This document shows, one piece after another, positions 13,474 to 21,155 of a DNA stretch of 21,207 nucleotides. The position numbers were made by a program, and so were the translations under genes. The stretch's first letter is position 1. Each line of letters begins with the position of its first letter. The notes below the pieces were generated by a model. It searched no databases, was not told the origin of the DNA, and saw only the letters and a list, made by a program, of their open reading frames with translations. The stretch comes from an uncultured Ruminococcus sp. (lineage in GTDB: Bacteria; Bacillota; Clostridia; Oscillospirales; Ruminococcaceae), in the NCBI GenBank assembly GCA_946183385.1, contig CAMHBN010000005.1, positions 1-21,207 of the forward strand. Direction: 5' to 3'.

Positions 13474-14181
13474 TCAGAGCGGTTTCTTTTTAATCTGAGC
13501 GCTGTTTCTGGGATATTTTGACGACGTTTGCGATATCTTTTTTACAAGAATAAGCCGCCTTCCGTCACCGTCAATTTCATAATCAGTGACCGAACTCAAC
13601 TGACCACCAAGAAGAGTAATCGCACTCTCGGCGGAAGCGATTTCTTCGCTCGGACCTTTAAGAGAAATGAAGCTGCCGCCAACTTTTACAAATGGCAGAC
13701 AATACTCGGAAAGGACAGAAAGATTAGCAACAGCTCGGGCGCAGGAGAAATCAAATTTTTCGCGATATTCCGACGTTTTAGAGATGTCCTCCGCACGTCC
13801 GTGAATAAAATCAGCTTCAATTTCAAGCTTCTCACAAAGCAGTTTCAGAAACGTAATTCTCTTGTCGAGACTGTCAAGAAGCGTGAGTTTAATGTCAGGA
13901 CGAAACAGTTTAATTGGTATCGAAGGAAATCCAGCACCAGTCCCGACATCAATGAGTGAAGCGCCATTTGGTATGTCGATGTACCTCAGAGGAACGACGC
14001 TGTCAATGAAATGCTTTATCAGAATTTCACGCGGTTCGGTTATGGCGGTCAGGTTGACATTCTTGTTGTAATCAACGAGAAATTCTGCATAAATATTCAT
14101 TTTTGAATATTTATCAGCATCAAAATCAATAAACCCATACTTTTCAAATTCAGCGCAACATAATTCTAATTCAGGTAACAT
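13474..14181 (-). CDS. rsmG: 16S rRNA (guanine527-N7)-methyltransferase RsmG (GidB)
   Basis: The start is the ATG at 14181, with GAGG placed at its ribosome binding site; the GTG at 14190 lies inside that site. The 235-residue protein matches RsmG, which methylates G527 (N7) of 16S rRNA. It has the family motifs YNKNVNLTAI (38-47), KHFIDSVVP (56-64) and the SAM-binding loop SLIDVGTGAGFPSIPI (75-90), then HGRAED and FDFSCARAVANL. Loss of this enzyme is known to give low-level streptomycin resistance; here it appears intact. The mnmG stop codon lies 5 nt before the ATG, inside the ribosome binding region, so the two are probably coupled. A terminator follows. The gene lies in the AT-richer block. 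Confidence 0.95.
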   Translation of the reverse strand: MLPELELCCAEFEKYGFIDFDADKYSKMNIYAEFLVDYNKNVNLTAITEPREILIKHFIDSVVPLRYIDIPNGASLIDVGTGAGFPSIPIKLFRPDIKLTLLDSLDKRITFLKLLCEKLEIEADFIHGRAEDISKTSEYREKFDFSCARAVANLSVLSEYCLPFVKVGGSFISLKGPSEEIASAESAITLLGGQLSSVTDYEIDGDGRRLILVKKISQTSSKYPRNSAQIKKKPL

Positions 14182-14186
14182 TCGCT

Positions 14187-16061
14187 TCACCTCGATTCCT
14201 TATGCAGCCACACAGCAAGCATCGAAACATCAGCGGGAGATACTCCGGATATTCTCGAAGCCTGACCGATTGAGAGCGGCTGAATCTTGTTGAGTTTTTC
14301 GGCAGCCTCAAGACGAAGCCCATAAACCTGCGTATAATCAAAATTCTGAGGAAGAAGCTTTTCCTCAAGTTTTTTCATTTGTTCTATCTGTTCCAACTGC
14401 TTTTCAATGTATCCTTCATACTTGATTTGCAGCTCTACCTGTTCACAGACTTCGTCTGAAAGAGACGGACGAGTAAAATCATATTCAGCAATATCGTTAT
14501 AATTAAGCTGTGGACGCCTTATCAGATCAGCCACCTTACAGCCGCTCTTTAAAGGAGATGTCCCCATAGAAAGTAAATAATTATTCAGTTTTTCACTCGG
14601 AGCAATAGTAGTTGTCTTAACCCTTTTGAGCTCCGCAGCTGTCTGAGACATCTTTAAATTAAGCTTTTCAAGTCGCGCGTCACTGATAAGACCAATATTG
14701 TGACCAATCGGCATAAGGCGCTGATCCGCATTATCCTGACGAAGAATCAACCTGTACTCGCTTCGCGAAGTCATCATTCGGTACGGATCCGAGCAGCCCT
14801 TTGTTACAAGATCATCAACAAGCGTGCCGATATACGAGCTCGAACGGCTGAGAATCATCGAATTTTCGCCATTTATCTTCAATGCGGCGTTGATTCCCGC
14901 AACAAGTCCCTGAGCTGCTGCCTCTTCGTAACCTGAGCTTCCGTTGAACTGTCCCGCACCGTACAGCCCTGTAATTTTTTTGAATTCAAGGGTCGGAAGA
15001 AGCTGCAAGGGATCGCAACAATCATATTCTATCGCGTACGCGGGACGCATTATCTCGACGTTTTCGAGCCCTTTTATAGTGCGCAGAAATTTCAGCTGTA
15101 CGTCCTCAGGCAGCGACGACGACATTCCCTGCAAATAGTATTCTTCCGTCGAAAGTCCCATCGGTTCCACGAACAGCTGATGCCTTGGCTTGTCTGAAAA
15201 CCTGACTATTTTGTCCTCGATTGACGGACAGTATCTTGGTCCCACGCCCTCTATTCTACCACTGTATAACGGTGACCTGTCGAGGTTTGAGAGTATAACT
15301 TCATGCGTATTACTATTTGTATACGTCATATAGCAACTTACTATGTTTTCAAGTCCATCAGCCGGTGTTTCAAATGAAAACGGAACAATTTTATCGTCGC
15401 CGTCCTGTCTCTCCATTTCATCAAAATTGATGCTTCTTTTGTGGACTCGACACGGAGTTCCAGTCTTGAAACGTCTGAGCTCAACGCCATTTTCGATCAA
15501 ACTTGCAGACAATCCCCTGCTCGGAAGGGCAGAATCAGGTCCGCTCACGTACGAAACCTCGCCAATATGTATTTTTCCCTTGAGGTAAGTTCCGGTCGCA
15601 ATTATGACTGCTTTGACTGAATATTCGGCTCCGAGCGAGGTTTTAACGCCGGTAATGTTTCCCTCAGAGCAAATTATTTCGGTGATTTCAGCCTGTTTCA
15701 CATAGAGATTTTCCTGTTTTTCACAGACCTGCTTCATATAATTGTGGTATTTTACACGGTCTGCCTGCACTCTCAGGCTGTGGACAGCAGGTCCTTTTCC
15801 ACGATTCAGCATACGGCTCTGTATAAAACAAGCATCCGCTGCCTTGCCCATTTCGCCTCCGAGAGCGTCGATCTCGCGTACAAGATGTCCCTTCGCAGTG
15901 CCGCCAATCGACGGATTACAGGGCATATTCGCTATCTGGTCGAGCGAGATGGTAAACATCACCGTCTTGCAGCCGAGACGTGCCGAAGCAAGTGCAGCCT
16001 CGACTCCAGCGTGACCTGCACCTACGACCGCTACGTCAAATTCTCCCATTTTGTATGACAT
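14187..16061 (-). CDS. mnmG: tRNA U34 carboxymethylaminomethyl synthase subunit MnmG (GidA)
   Basis: A 624-residue FAD protein that, with MnmE, adds the (carboxymethyl)aminomethyl group to U34 of certain tRNAs. The FAD-binding loop [12 protein letters not shown] is at 12-23. CNPSIGG (47-53) and [13 protein letters not shown] (275-287) carry C47 and C277, the same positions as the two functional cysteines of the E. coli enzyme. The C-terminal helical domain that contacts MnmE includes [16 protein letters not shown] near the end. Length is normal. The ATG at 16061 follows AAGGAG. A parS site (16076-16091) fills the short gap after mnmE. MnmG looks intact although its partner mnmE is frameshifted here. 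Confidence 0.97.
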   Translation of the reverse strand: MSYKMGEFDVAVVGAGHAGVEAALASARLGCKTVMFTISLDQIANMPCNPSIGGTAKGHLVREIDALGGEMGKAADACFIQSRMLNRGKGPAVHSLRVQADRVKYHNYMKQVCEKQENLYVKQAEITEIICSEGNITGVKTSLGAEYSVKAVIIATGTYLKGKIHIGEVSYVSGPDSALPSRGLSASLIENGVELRRFKTGTPCRVHKRSINFDEMERQDGDDKIVPFSFETPADGLENIVSCYMTYTNSNTHEVILSNLDRSPLYSGRIEGVGPRYCPSIEDKIVRFSDKPRHQLFVEPMGLSTEEYYLQGMSSSLPEDVQLKFLRTIKGLENVEIMRPAYAIEYDCCDPLQLLPTLEFKKITGLYGAGQFNGSSGYEEAAAQGLVAGINAALKINGENSMILSRSSSYIGTLVDDLVTKGCSDPYRMMTSRSEYRLILRQDNADQRLMPIGHNIGLISDARLEKLNLKMSQTAAELKRVKTTTIAPSEKLNNYLLSMGTSPLKSGCKVADLIRRPQLNYNDIAEYDFTRPSLSDEVCEQVELQIKYEGYIEKQLEQIEQMKKLEEKLLPQNFDYTQVYGLRLEAAEKLNKIQPLSIGQASRISGVSPADVSMLAVWLHKESR

Positions 16062-16075
16062 AAGAACTCCTTAAT

Positions 16076-16091
16076 TGTTCCACGTGGAACA
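16076..16091. promoter_or_regulatory. parS: parS site between mnmE and mnmG
   Basis: TGTTCCACGTGGAACA, a perfect palindrome directly abutting the mnmE stop codon (16092-16094) and 4 bp from the mnmG ribosome binding site. Confidence 0.93.
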
Positions 16092-17433
16092 TTATTTGCC
16101 GACACAGAAATTTGAGAACACCTCATCAACTACTGCGTCCGTTATGCGTTCACCCGTAAGTTCAAGCAGCGACTGCTCGGCATCGTCGAGTACGACATTC
16201 AGAGCGTCGTACATTTCACTGGTTTCGATGATTGTAATGCCCTCGTCAAGTGAACGTATCGCGCGGTCAATGCACTGCTTCTGGCGCTCATTCGACGCTG
16301 TGACAACAGAAAAGCTGTCACTGTTTATCTCAAAAAGCTCCTTGACTGCGTCCTCGAGCTGTTCTATTCCTTCATTATTCTTGGCAGAAATATATACTAT
16401 ATGTAAAAACTTATCATTCAGGATGTCCGTATCTATGAGCTGTTCTTGGTCGGATTTATTGATTACAGCAATGCATTTCTTTTGGTTAATTTTATCAATC
16501 AAATATAAATCGTCCGCCGTAAGAGGACAGTTTCCGTCAAAAACTGCTATCACAAGCTCGGCATTCTTCGCCGTTTTTTCTGCAATGTCTATGCCCATTC
16601 CCTCAATGATGTCGTCCGTGTCGTGGATCCCAGCTGTATCGGAAAGGCGCAGAACGATGTCCCCGAGGCGGACAGTCTCCTCGACTACGTCACGGGTCGT
16701 GCCTGCGATGTCGGTGACAATGCTCCGCTCGCAGCCGCTCAGACAGTTGAAAAGTGTCGATTTTCCGACGTTTGGACGTCCGACAATGGCAGTCGAAACT
16801 CCCTCGCGGATAATGCGTCCGCTGTCGTAGTTGCGAATGAGCGATTCGAGCTCGGCACGTATCTCCGTCAGATCCGCGTGAATGGCGGTCGGCTCTATCT
16901 CGGGGATATCCTCGTCGGGGTAGTCCGTCCACGCCGCAATTCCTGTCAGAGCAGCGGCGCACCTTCTTGTAAGTCGCGCCCTCGCGGAGCTGCTCTGCCA
17001 TGCGGAGCTCAGCCTTGCCGCGCGCCGATATTACGTCCATTACAGCCTCTGCCTGCGTGAGGTCGAGCTTGCCGTTGAGGAAGGCGCGCTTCGTGAACTC
17101 GCCTGCCTCCGCACTGACTGCGCCGTTGTTCAGAGCCGCGCGGAGAATGCGCTTCGAGACGTACAAGCCGCCGTGGCACGAGACCTCGCAGACGTCCTCG
17201 CCCGTGTAGCTGTGAGGGGCGCGGAAGACCGTCAGTATGCAGTCGTCAATGCGCTCACCGCCGTCGTGAGCGATGCCGTAGGCGCAGGTGTAGCCCTGCA
17301 TTTCCGCGACCGTTTTTTCGCCGAAGGGACGGAAAATCTTCTCCGCGACCGCTATCGCGTTTTCGCCCGAAATGCGTATCACCGCTATCCCGCCGACCGC
17401 ATTCGGCGTGGATATCGCCGCTATCGTTGACAT
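16092..17433 (-). pseudogene. mnmE: tRNA modification GTPase MnmE (TrmE), interrupted by a frameshift
   Basis: The ATG at 17433 follows AGGAAG and encodes an intact N-terminal folate-binding domain (STIAAISTPNAVGGIAVIR, GEFTKRAFLNGKLDL) through V158 (codon 16962-16960). The frame then breaks: the original frame continues as Arg-rich nonsense. The correct protein resumes in another frame from 16958 with AALTGIAAWTDYPDEDIPEI and stays open to the stop at 16092. That part has G1 GRPNVGKST, G2 TDIAGTTRD, G3 DTAG, G4 NKSD and the C-terminal FCVGK that forms the folate site. Summed length is about 446 residues against roughly 455-460 usual, and the helix at the break is about 7 residues short. A ~20-nt deletion would explain both frame and length. 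It could be a real mutation or an assembly error. As written, no active MnmE is made. Confidence 0.9.
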
Positions 17434-17446
17434 AGTTTCACTTCCT

Positions 17447-17473
17447 AAAAAAACAACGGCATTGCGCCGTTGT
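17447..17473 (-). terminator. Terminator-like hairpin in the mnmE leader
   Basis: On the minus strand, ACAACGGC-GCAAT-GCCGTTGT (17473-17453) is followed by a run of T, which directly abuts the mnmE ribosome binding site AGGAAG (17446-17441). It either ends transcripts from jag or acts as an attenuator within the mnmE leader. Confidence 0.55.
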
Positions 17474-17720
17474 AGTTGATTTGAATAGTTTGTTGCGCGG
17501 CGATAAATTACCGTTTTATATTTCTTTGGCGCGAATCCGAAAGTTTCGCTCAAGCCTTTTCAAAGGCTTGCAGAGTCCAGAGACAGCGTCTCTGGTCGCC
17601 GTTCACAGCTTTTAAGGAACGGCGAAACAAAACGAAGGCGCTTCGCAAGGCGTCCCTTCTACCGCTCCGTAATTGCTCTCCCGCGGAGTTATCTACGCGC
17701 GTGATTGCAATGTCTTTCGT

Positions 17721-17749
17721 TTGCGGGCGGATAATATCCGCCCCTACAT
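17721..17749 (-). repeat. Short GC palindrome (family 1, inverted orientation)
   Basis: TTGCGGGCGGAT-AAT-ATCCGCCCCTACA. On the minus strand it has the TGTAGG left end and CGCAA right end of the copies at 6136 and 6320. Confidence 0.82.
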
Positions 17750-17792
17750 TACGTTGCCGCAAGTTTGTCTGTAAGGTGCGGGACGCCGGATG

Positions 17793-17869
17793 GCTCCCAA
17801 CAGTGTGGGGAGATGTCAGCAAAGCTGACAGAGGGGACGGGCAGCCGTTAGCTGCGGCGTCCCCTACAT
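17793..17869. repeat. Compound palindromic repeat with GTCAGCAAAGCTGAC core
   Basis: CTCCC...GGGAG around GTCAGC-AAA-GCTGAC is joined to GGGGACG...CGTCCCC (17833-17864), which has an inner GCAGC/GCTGC stem. It ends CCTACA like family 1. The region looks like nested or fused repeats. Confidence 0.65.
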
Positions 17870-17895
17870 TTTGTTGCCGTAAGATTATTGGTTAT

Positions 17896-17928
17896 TGGCG
17901 GGCGCACAATGTGCGCCCCTACAATTCG
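17896..17928 (-). repeat. Short GC palindrome (family 1, inverted orientation)
   Basis: GGGCGCAC-AAT-GTGCGCCC (17900-17918) followed by CTACAATTCGTG. The centre is almost the same as the copy at 8650, including the flanking ATTCG. Confidence 0.8.
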
Positions 17929-17969
17929 TGTCAGGTGGTTTGGCGAAGCACCGTCCCATACAATAAGTA

Positions 17970-17998
17970 CGGGCGCACGGAATGCGCCCCTACATTAT
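17970..17998 (-). repeat. Short GC palindrome (family 1, inverted orientation)
   Basis: GGGCGCA-CGGAA-TGCGCCC (17971-17989) followed by CTACATTATG. It lies only 5 bp from the jag stop codon. Confidence 0.78.
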
Positions 17999-18002
17999 GC
18001 TC

Positions 18003-19046
18003 TTAAAGCTCTATCTTGCCGTAGAGTCCGCCCTCCATGTTGTCCTCGGGCTTGGGCTTCTTGTAGTCCTTCTCGAACGAGGTCGAGAGGTCTATTGCTC
18101 TCGGCTCGAACGGCTCACGTCTCTCTCTGCGGCGTCCGTTTCCGCGTCTGTCGCCTCCGCGCCTGTCGTCACGGTTGTTTCTGCCGCGTCCGCCTCTGCC
18201 TGCCTTGGGATTATTGGAAGAAATGATTATCTTTCTGTAGGGCTCTTCGCCGACCGAGCGTGAGGAAACTCCCTCGATCTTGGAAATTGCCGAGTGGATA
18301 ACGCGTCTCTCGTAGGGATTCATCGGCTCGAGAGGCTGGCTTCTGCCTGTTCTCAGTACCGACTTCGCTACCTTGTTCGCGAGCTGCTGGAGTGTCTCCT
18401 TGCGCTTGCTTCTGTAGCCGAGGCAGTCTATCGTGATGCGGAAATAGTCCTTGTCGCCCTTGTTTGCGATTATCGAGCAGAGGTACTGGAGAGAATCGAG
18501 TGTCTCGCCGCGTCTGCCGATTATTGTGCCGTTGTTGTCGCTCTCGATGTTTATCACTGCGCCTGTCTCGTTCTGGTATACCGTGAACTCGGCGTCAATG
18601 CCCATCGCGCGGAGTATGCTTGTGATGTAGTCCTTCGCTATCTTTACCTTGGGGTCGTAGTCGGACTCGTTCTCTATCAGTGTGAAGCTGTCGAGGGAGA
18701 AGTCCTCCTCTTCCTCAGCGGGCTCTGCGGGAGCGGCTGCGGGTGCTGCCTCAGCTGCTGCTGCGGGTGCTGCTACAGCCTCCTTTACAGGCTCTGCAAC
18801 GGTCTCGACTGCCTTCTCTATCTTCTCTGCAACGGGTGCCGCAGGTGCGGGTGCTGCTGTTACTGCTGCTGCGGGCTCCTCAAATGTTGCCTTGACTCTT
18901 GCGTCCTTTGCGCCGAGTCCGAGGAATCCGCCTTTTTTGCCCTCTTCAAGTATCTCGAACTTGATGTCGCTTACGCTCTTGCCGAATTTCTGAGCTGCCA
19001 GTTCCTTTGCTTCCTCGACTGTCTTTGCTGTGAAAATCTCAGTCAT
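18003..19046 (-). CDS. jag: Jag/KhpB RNA-binding protein (Jag-N, KH and R3H domains)
   Basis: A 347-residue protein with the Jag domain order. The Jag-N domain covers 1-52 (TAKTVEEAKELAAQKFG, GGFLGLG). An Ala/Pro/Glu-rich linker covers 53-115. A KH domain (about 132-208) holds the RNA-gripping loop IIGRRGETLDSLQYL with G177 and G180. The R3H domain follows, with PYERRVIHSAI (R247, H251). Jag/KhpB binds many RNAs and in streptococci affects cell elongation and division. The tail from 280 to 312 is unusually rich in Arg and Gly (GRGGRGRNNRDDRRGG), like RGG-type RNA-binding segments, and ends LYGKIEL. GAGGAGG precedes the ATG at 19046. The gene sits 21 nt after yidC, as is usual. Confidence 0.95.
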   Translation of the reverse strand: MTEIFTAKTVEEAKELAAQKFGKSVSDIKFEILEEGKKGGFLGLGAKDARVKATFEEPAAAVTAAPAPAAPVAEKIEKAVETVAEPVKEAVAAPAAAAEAAPAAAPAEPAEEEEDFSLDSFTLIENESDYDPKVKIAKDYITSILRAMGIDAEFTVYQNETGAVINIESDNNGTIIGRRGETLDSLQYLCSIIANKGDKDYFRITIDCLGYRSKRKETLQQLANKVAKSVLRTGRSQPLEPMNPYERRVIHSAISKIEGVSSRSVGEEPYRKIIISSNNPKAGRGGRGRNNRDDRRGGDRRGNGRRRERREPFEPRAIDLSTSFEKDYKKPKPEDNMEGGLYGKIEL

Positions 19047-19067
19047 TTCTAATACCTCCTCGATTTA

Positions 19068-20234
19068 TTATTCCTCGTCGTTATTGTCATCGTATTCGTC
19101 GCCGTATTTCTCAGCCATACGCTTACGTGCTTCCTTTATCCTGTCGCGGTCCTTCTTGTTCTGCTCGGAGCGCGATATCTTCTCGCCGTTCTCGTCTACT
19201 CGCGGAAGTCCGCCCTGCTGCTCGAGAGCTGCCTGCTGCTGCTCCATCATGCGCTGCATGAAGGTCTTCTTTCCGGGGTGCTTCTCGGCGTATTCCTTTG
19301 CCTTCTGCTTTTCCTTCTCGTTTATCGCAACTATCCTGTCCTTGGTGAAGTAGCAGTTGAGTGCGAGGGTGATGAAGAAGCTGAAAAGCGATGAGAATAT
19401 CCAGTAGAAGCCGACGCCTGCGGGTACCTCGAACGCTATCCATATCGACCATACGGGCATGAGGAGCGTCATTGCTGTCATACAGCCGCCGCCTGCCGCG
19501 TTAGCCTGAGGATTCGTCTTTTTCTGATGTATCTGTGAATATACGGAGAATATGAGCTGTGCAAGTCCTGCAAGGAAGGGGATACAGAAGAGTATTATCG
19601 ACTCTTTGTTCCATACCTCGGGGTGAAACTCGGGGGTCTTACCGAGGTTAGCGCCGAATACGCTGAATGTATCCGAGAAGTCCGACACCTTCTGGAAGAA
19701 GTTCTCGGCGAAATCCGTGAACTCTGTGGGGTGCTTGTCGAGAGCCTCTGCTGTGAGGAGCTCGCTTCTGAGGTTGCCTGTGGATATCTCCTTGCCGTTA
19801 TTGACGTCGCCGAACTTGACTGCAAGCTCGGACGCCTTCTCGATAGCGGCTACTCTTACCGACTTGGTGATGTGGAGAATGTGGGTTATCGGCTTGTATA
19901 CAACGTCGATAACACCGAAGAGCAGAAACATCTGCACGAACATCGGCAGACACGAGCCCATCGGGTTGATGCCCTCCTGCTGGTAGAGCTTCTGCTGCTC
20001 CTCCTGCAGGCGCTGGGGGTTGCTCTCGTAAGCCTTCTTTATCTTTTCAAGCTTGGGCTGTAAAAGCGTCATTCTTGCCGCGTTCTTCTGCGTCTTGTAG
20101 TTGACGGGAAAGAGCAGCAGCTTGGTCACGAGTGTGAAGATGATGATAGCTAATGCGTAGTTCGGCACGATGCTGTAGATGAAGCTCATCAGATAGCCGA
20201 ACGGTATACCTATAAGGTCATATAAATAATTCAA
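19068..20234 (-). CDS. yidC: Membrane protein insertase YidC (Oxa1/SpoIIIJ family)
   Basis: A 388-residue Oxa1-type insertase that helps membrane proteins fold and leave the Sec channel. Core stretches are LVTKLLLFPVNYKTQKNAARMTLLQPKLEKIKKAY (split by the membrane edge), MGSCLPMFVQMFLLFGVI, and PAGVGFYWIFSSLFSF near the end. The Gram-positive form has no large periplasmic domain, as here. A charged C-terminal tail (about 300-388) may contact ribosomes. At the site of the conserved groove Arg there is Lys (K38), a conservative swap. No signal peptide or lipobox is visible, unlike SpoIIIJ. The start is TTG at 20234, after GGAGAGG inside the end of yidD; the nearby ATG frame stops after seven codons. 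Confidence 0.95.
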   Translation of the reverse strand: MNYLYDLIGIPFGYLMSFIYSIVPNYALAIIIFTLVTKLLLFPVNYKTQKNAARMTLLQPKLEKIKKAYESNPQRLQEEQQKLYQQEGINPMGSCLPMFVQMFLLFGVIDVVYKPITHILHITKSVRVAAIEKASELAVKFGDVNNGKEISTGNLRSELLTAEALDKHPTEFTDFAENFFQKVSDFSDTFSVFGANLGKTPEFHPEVWNKESIILFCIPFLAGLAQLIFSVYSQIHQKKTNPQANAAGGGCMTAMTLLMPVWSIWIAFEVPAGVGFYWIFSSLFSFFITLALNCYFTKDRIVAINEKEKQKAKEYAEKHPGKKTFMQRMMEQQQAALEQQGGLPRVDENGEKISRSEQNKKDRDRIKEARKRMAEKYGDEYDDNNDEE

Positions 20235-20237
20235 TTT

Positions 20238-20540
20238 TCATACCTCTCCATTGTGCGGGTCTTTTAAGGTCTGCTCGTCTGACGGAAAGTCCTTCTCGTA
20301 ATCATACTTTTTCACTTTAAAGGTAAATTTCTCGGGCACATAGTCTATGCCGCCCATAGACCACGGATTGCACCGCAGTATCCTCCACACGGCAAGAGCC
20401 GTGCCTCTTATCGCTCCGAAGCGCTCGACGGCTGTCAGCGCGTACGTGCTGCACGTAGGGTAGTATTTGCACTTGGGCGGTGTAAGAGGGGATATGAACC
20501 TCTTGTAGAGCTTTATAAGTGAAATGATGATATATTTCAT
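20238..20540 (-). CDS. yidD: Membrane protein insertion efficiency factor YidD
   Basis: A 100-residue protein with the whole YidD signature: [23 protein letters not shown] is the amphipathic N-terminal region, then [16 protein letters not shown] and [17 protein letters not shown]. The three conserved cysteines are C24, C30 and C57. YidD sits at the inner membrane face and aids YidC-dependent insertion. The charged C-terminal tail of about 30 residues is longer than the shortest family members. The ATG at 20540 overlaps the rnpA stop as ATGA and has only a weak ribosome binding site, so translation is probably coupled to rnpA. yidC follows at once. Confidence 0.95.
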   Translation of the reverse strand: MKYIIISLIKLYKRFISPLTPPKCKYYPTCSTYALTAVERFGAIRGTALAVWRILRCNPWSMGGIDYVPEKFTFKVKKYDYEKDFPSDEQTLKDPHNGEV

Positions 20541-20887
20541 TTTGTCTTTCTGACTATTTTCTCGATCTCGCTGACTCCGTACTTTCTCATGTACGCGCAG
20601 TATTCGTCCGATTTGATCTCGCAGATATGTGCGCGCGCTACGATAACGATGTCGATACCGATGGGCATATTGACCTCATTCTCGCGGTAGGCGAGCCTTA
20701 TCAGCCGCTTTGCCCTGTTCCTGTGGACGGCGTTGCCTATCTTCTTGCCTGCGGTGATACCGAGGCGGTTGAACGGGCGTCCGTTGGGTCTGACATATAT
20801 CACGGAATATTTTGAGGGGATATAGCGTCCCTTTTTGTACAGTGTCAGGAAATCCTTGTTTTCCTTGAGAGTTTCCGTATAAAGCAT
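20537..20887 (-). CDS. rnpA: Ribonuclease P protein component
   Basis: A 116-residue basic protein that helps the RNase P RNA bind precursor tRNA and trim its 5' leader. The RNR signature is [21 protein letters not shown] (48-68), with R56, N57 and R58. The N-terminal FLTLYKKGR is also typical. The ATG at 20887 has only a weak GGA about 10 nt upstream. In most bacteria rnpA is co-transcribed with rpmH. Here a strong terminator (21115-21148) and a 162-bp palindromic element lie between them, so rnpA may depend on read-through or its own promoter, which I could not identify. Confidence 0.96.
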   Translation of the reverse strand: MLYTETLKENKDFLTLYKKGRYIPSKYSVIYVRPNGRPFNRLGITAGKKIGNAVHRNRAKRLIRLAYRENEVNMPIGIDIVIVARAHICEIKSDEYCAYMRKYGVSEIEKIVRKTK

Positions 20888-20948
20888 AATAATAATCCAA
20901 AAATAGGGGAATCAAAAAATCCGAATAAAAGAAACAATAATTACTCTC

Positions 20949-21110
20949 AGACTTACATTTTTTGGAAGAAGCATTAGATTTTTCAAGGAAATTTTTTCGA
21001 GAACAAGGCAAAAGTGAGCTGAAATACTTTGTGTATTTCAAGCGCTTTTAACGCAGTTATCGGAAAAATTTACTGAAAAAGATATGCTGCATTTCAAAAA
21101 AAGGAAGTCT
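20949..21110. repeat. Long imperfect palindrome, copy B (162 bp, family 2)
   Basis: The ends AGACTT (20949-20954) and AAGTCT (21105-21110) pair, and pairing continues inward with interruptions: TTTTTTGGAA with TTTCAAAAAA, GCATTAGATTTTTC with GAAAAAGATATGC, and TGAAATAC-TTTGT-GTATTTCA at the centre (21020-21040). Core 20990-21071 is about 82% identical to copy A read on the opposite strand. No gene lies in it. Confidence 0.82.
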
Positions 21111-21114
21111 TAAT

Positions 21115-21148
21115 AAAAAAGACCACAAAAATTAAAATTTTTGTGGTC
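21115..21148 (-). terminator. Rho-independent terminator after rpmH
   Basis: An inverted repeat GACCACAAAAATT/AATTTTTGTGGTC (21121-21148) is followed on the minus strand by TTTTTT (21120-21115). It lies 8 nt after the rpmH stop codon. Confidence 0.9.
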
Positions 21149-21155
21149 AGCGTCG

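Larger units (their letters stand above)
17434..18002. other. Repeat-rich gene-free region between jag and mnmE
   Basis: No coding frame with a ribosome binding site. Inverted repeats include CAAGCCTTT-TC-AAAGGCTTG (17551-17570), CCAGAGAC-AGC-GTCTCTGG (17577-17595), CGCCGTTC/GAACGGCG (17597-17624) and GTCAGC-AAA-GCTGAC (17815-17829). Four larger palindromes are listed separately. A possible -10 box TATAAA (17520-17515, minus) has only a weak -35. The promoter of mnmE is not settled. Confidence 0.7.

Noticed and set aside
16959..16959. Programmed +1 frameshift in mnmE
   Set aside because: No slippery heptamer, no stop codon at the shift site, and no known precedent in mnmE. The shortened helix favours a deletion.
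17434..17553. 40-residue N-terminal extension of MnmE
   Set aside because: It would translate through a hairpin and the ribosome binding site. STIAAISTPNAVGG is the usual MnmE N-terminus.
17500..18002. CRISPR array in the repeat-rich gap
   Set aside because: The repeats are palindromes of differing centres with irregular spacing and no uniform spacers; no cas gene is near.
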